This document shows positions 3,896 to 5,014 of a stretch of 5,014 nucleotides of DNA, piece by piece. This DNA comes from Clostridiales bacterium (GTDB lineage Bacteria > Bacillota > Clostridia > Oscillospirales > Oscillospiraceae). The notes below the pieces were generated by a model that worked only from the letters and a program-made list of their open reading frames with translations, did no database searches and was not told the origin of the DNA. The stretch covers positions 1-5,014 of the forward strand of contig JAJQET010000039.1 of NCBI GenBank assembly GCA_021201515.1, written 5' to 3'. Numbering within the stretch: the first letter of the stretch is position 1; each line of letters starts with the position of its first letter. The translations under genes were made by a program, and so were the position numbers.

Positions 3896-5014
3896 TCAGC
3901 CGTTCAGCCATTTGGTATAGTCCACTTCCATGAACTGCGCCCGCTGGAACTTGTCCTTCAGATGGAAAGGCACGGTGCAGTCAAAGATGGTCTTGCAGCT
4001 GATGCCCACATCGGTGATGGAGGGGTCGTAGTCCGGGCTGGCACTGGGGTCCAGGGGATGGCAGCGAACGCCGGGGATGGTGACGATGTCCCGGTCCCCC
4101 TGGAAGCGGGTGTTCATGGCCCAGAGGACGTCCCGTGTGTCAAAGATATCCACATCCTCGTCCACCAGGATGACGTGCTTCAGCTCCGGGAAGGCGGAGA
4201 AGGCCAGCAGGGCGGCCTGGTGCTGCTTCCCCTCGTCGGTGTGGACGGTCTTGTGGCATTGCAGAATGGCCATATACTTGCCGCCGCCGGAGGGATGGGC
4301 ATAGACGTTGGTGACCTTGCCGGGCAGGGCCTTTTCAATCATATTGTAAATGCTGGCCTCGGTGGGGATGCCCGCCAGGTTGACATGCTCCTCAGAGGGA
4401 CCGATCACCGTCTGCATGATGGGATTCTTCCGGGTGGTGACCGCCTTCACCTTGATGAGCCAGCACTCGTTAGAGGCGTGGCCGTTGTAGCCGGGGAACT
4501 CCGGCATGGCGAAACCGGTGTGGGAGTTCTGATCCTCCACCACCTTGACGCCGGGGATAATCTCGCCCTCGATGACATATTCCGCGTTGGCGATGGCGTT
4601 CTCCTCAATGGCGACACACTTGTGCATCACCACCGGGGTCTGCCGGATGGCCCCGGCGATGGACAGCTCGTTGTAGCCCAGGGGGGTCGTAGGCGGCTCG
4701 AAGCAGGAGCCGATCTCAATGGCGGGGTCCACACCGATGGAGACGGAGATGGGCAGGGGCTGATTCAGCTCGGTGGCCCGCTCCGCCATGGCGCCGATGT
4801 GGCGGCTGCCCGGCTGGAGGAAGATGGAGATTTCGTCCTTGGCCTGGATGCACATCCGATGGATGGTGACGTCGGACAGGCCGGTGTCCGGATGGGTGGC
4901 GTAGCACATGCCCATAGTGATATAGGGCCCGGCGTCCACAGGGGTGTTGGTGGGGGCGGGAATCAGCTTGAACAGGTCAAAGTCCGGGTCGGTGGCCAGG
5001 TGTACCACCTCCTG
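3896..5014 (-). CDS. UbiD-family prenylated-FMN decarboxylase, YclC/BsdC-like (5' end beyond window)
   Basis: UbiD enzymes reversibly (de)carboxylate aromatic or unsaturated acids with prenylated FMN supplied by a UbiX partner. 372 residues to the stop are visible and the frame runs off the right edge (QEVVHLATDP). The BsdC/YclC/AroY group is about 475-500 residues, so roughly 100 N-terminal residues are missing. Motifs counted from the first visible codon: DVTIHR (48-53), whose Arg matches the catalytic Arg173 of Fdc1; NAEYVIEGEI (143-152); MPEFPGY (170-176), which carries the catalytic-region Glu; HPSGGGKY; VDEDVDIFD (284-292); and the C-terminal GISCKTIFDC block. These last segments resemble 4-hydroxybenzoate/protocatechuate decarboxylase C subunits more than ubiquinone-pathway UbiD. 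A likely substrate is therefore a hydroxyaromatic acid, but this cannot be fixed from sequence alone. A GTG at 5006-5008 is not the true start, because homology continues upstream. UbiX is not in the window. Confidence 0.92.
   Translation of the reverse strand, partial: QEVVHLATDPDFDLFKLIPAPTNTPVDAGPYITMGMCYATHPDTGLSDVTIHRMCIQAKDEISIFLQPGSRHIGAMAERATELNQPLPISVSIGVDPAIEIGSCFEPPTTPLGYNELSIAGAIRQTPVVMHKCVAIEENAIANAEYVIEGEIIPGVKVVEDQNSHTGFAMPEFPGYNGHASNECWLIKVKAVTTRKNPIMQTVIGPSEEHVNLAGIPTEASIYNMIEKALPGKVTNVYAHPSGGGKYMAILQCHKTVHTDEGKQHQAALLAFSAFPELKHVILVDEDVDIFDTRDVLWAMNTRFQGDRDIVTIPGVRCHPLDPSASPDYDPSITDVGISCKTIFDCTVPFHLKDKFQRAQFMEVDYTKWLNG

Overview
The window looks like chromosomal housekeeping DNA from a GC-rich, low-oxygen Firmicute, most likely a Clostridia lineage of the Oscillospiraceae type (Flavonifractor/Pseudoflavonifractor-like). 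The reasons are the protein flavour, the MurA-WalJ-RlmH gene set, TTG start codons with strong purine-rich ribosome binding sites, and a YclC/BsdC-type UbiD decarboxylase. The genus is an inference; no RNA marker is present to confirm it.

Layout from left to right. Positions 1-2741 hold three genes on the minus strand, transcribed right to left: murA (first step of peptidoglycan synthesis), walJ/yycJ (metallo-beta-lactamase-fold hydrolase) and rlmH (23S rRNA pseudouridine-1915 methyltransferase, cut off by the left edge). walJ and rlmH are only 16 nt apart and form an operon. murA and walJ are separated by 228 nt rich in inverted repeats, including one terminator-like hairpin for each strand. 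A good extended -10 promoter about 160 nt upstream of murA drives this group.

Divergent from murA, on the plus strand (3042-3518), is a 158-residue protein that fits a reduced MecA-family ClpC adaptor: an N-terminal MecA-like domain joined almost directly to a C-terminal MecA-like domain, without the usual acidic linker. MurA is a known ClpCP substrate in Bacillus and Listeria, so a possible adaptor gene head-to-head with murA is the most interesting idea here. It remains a hypothesis. The -35 side of the murA promoter also carries a 6-bp dyad and a repeated ATTCCAC heptamer spaced three helical turns apart, a candidate operator.

Positions 3519-3895 carry no convincing protein gene. They contain a perfect 12-bp hairpin, a possible rod-like structured RNA and a strong rho-independent terminator that may work in both directions. 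The right part (3896-5014, minus strand) is the C-terminal three quarters of a UbiD-family prenylated-FMN decarboxylase, whose start lies beyond the right edge. It converges on the MecA-like gene and is functionally unrelated to the cell-wall genes.
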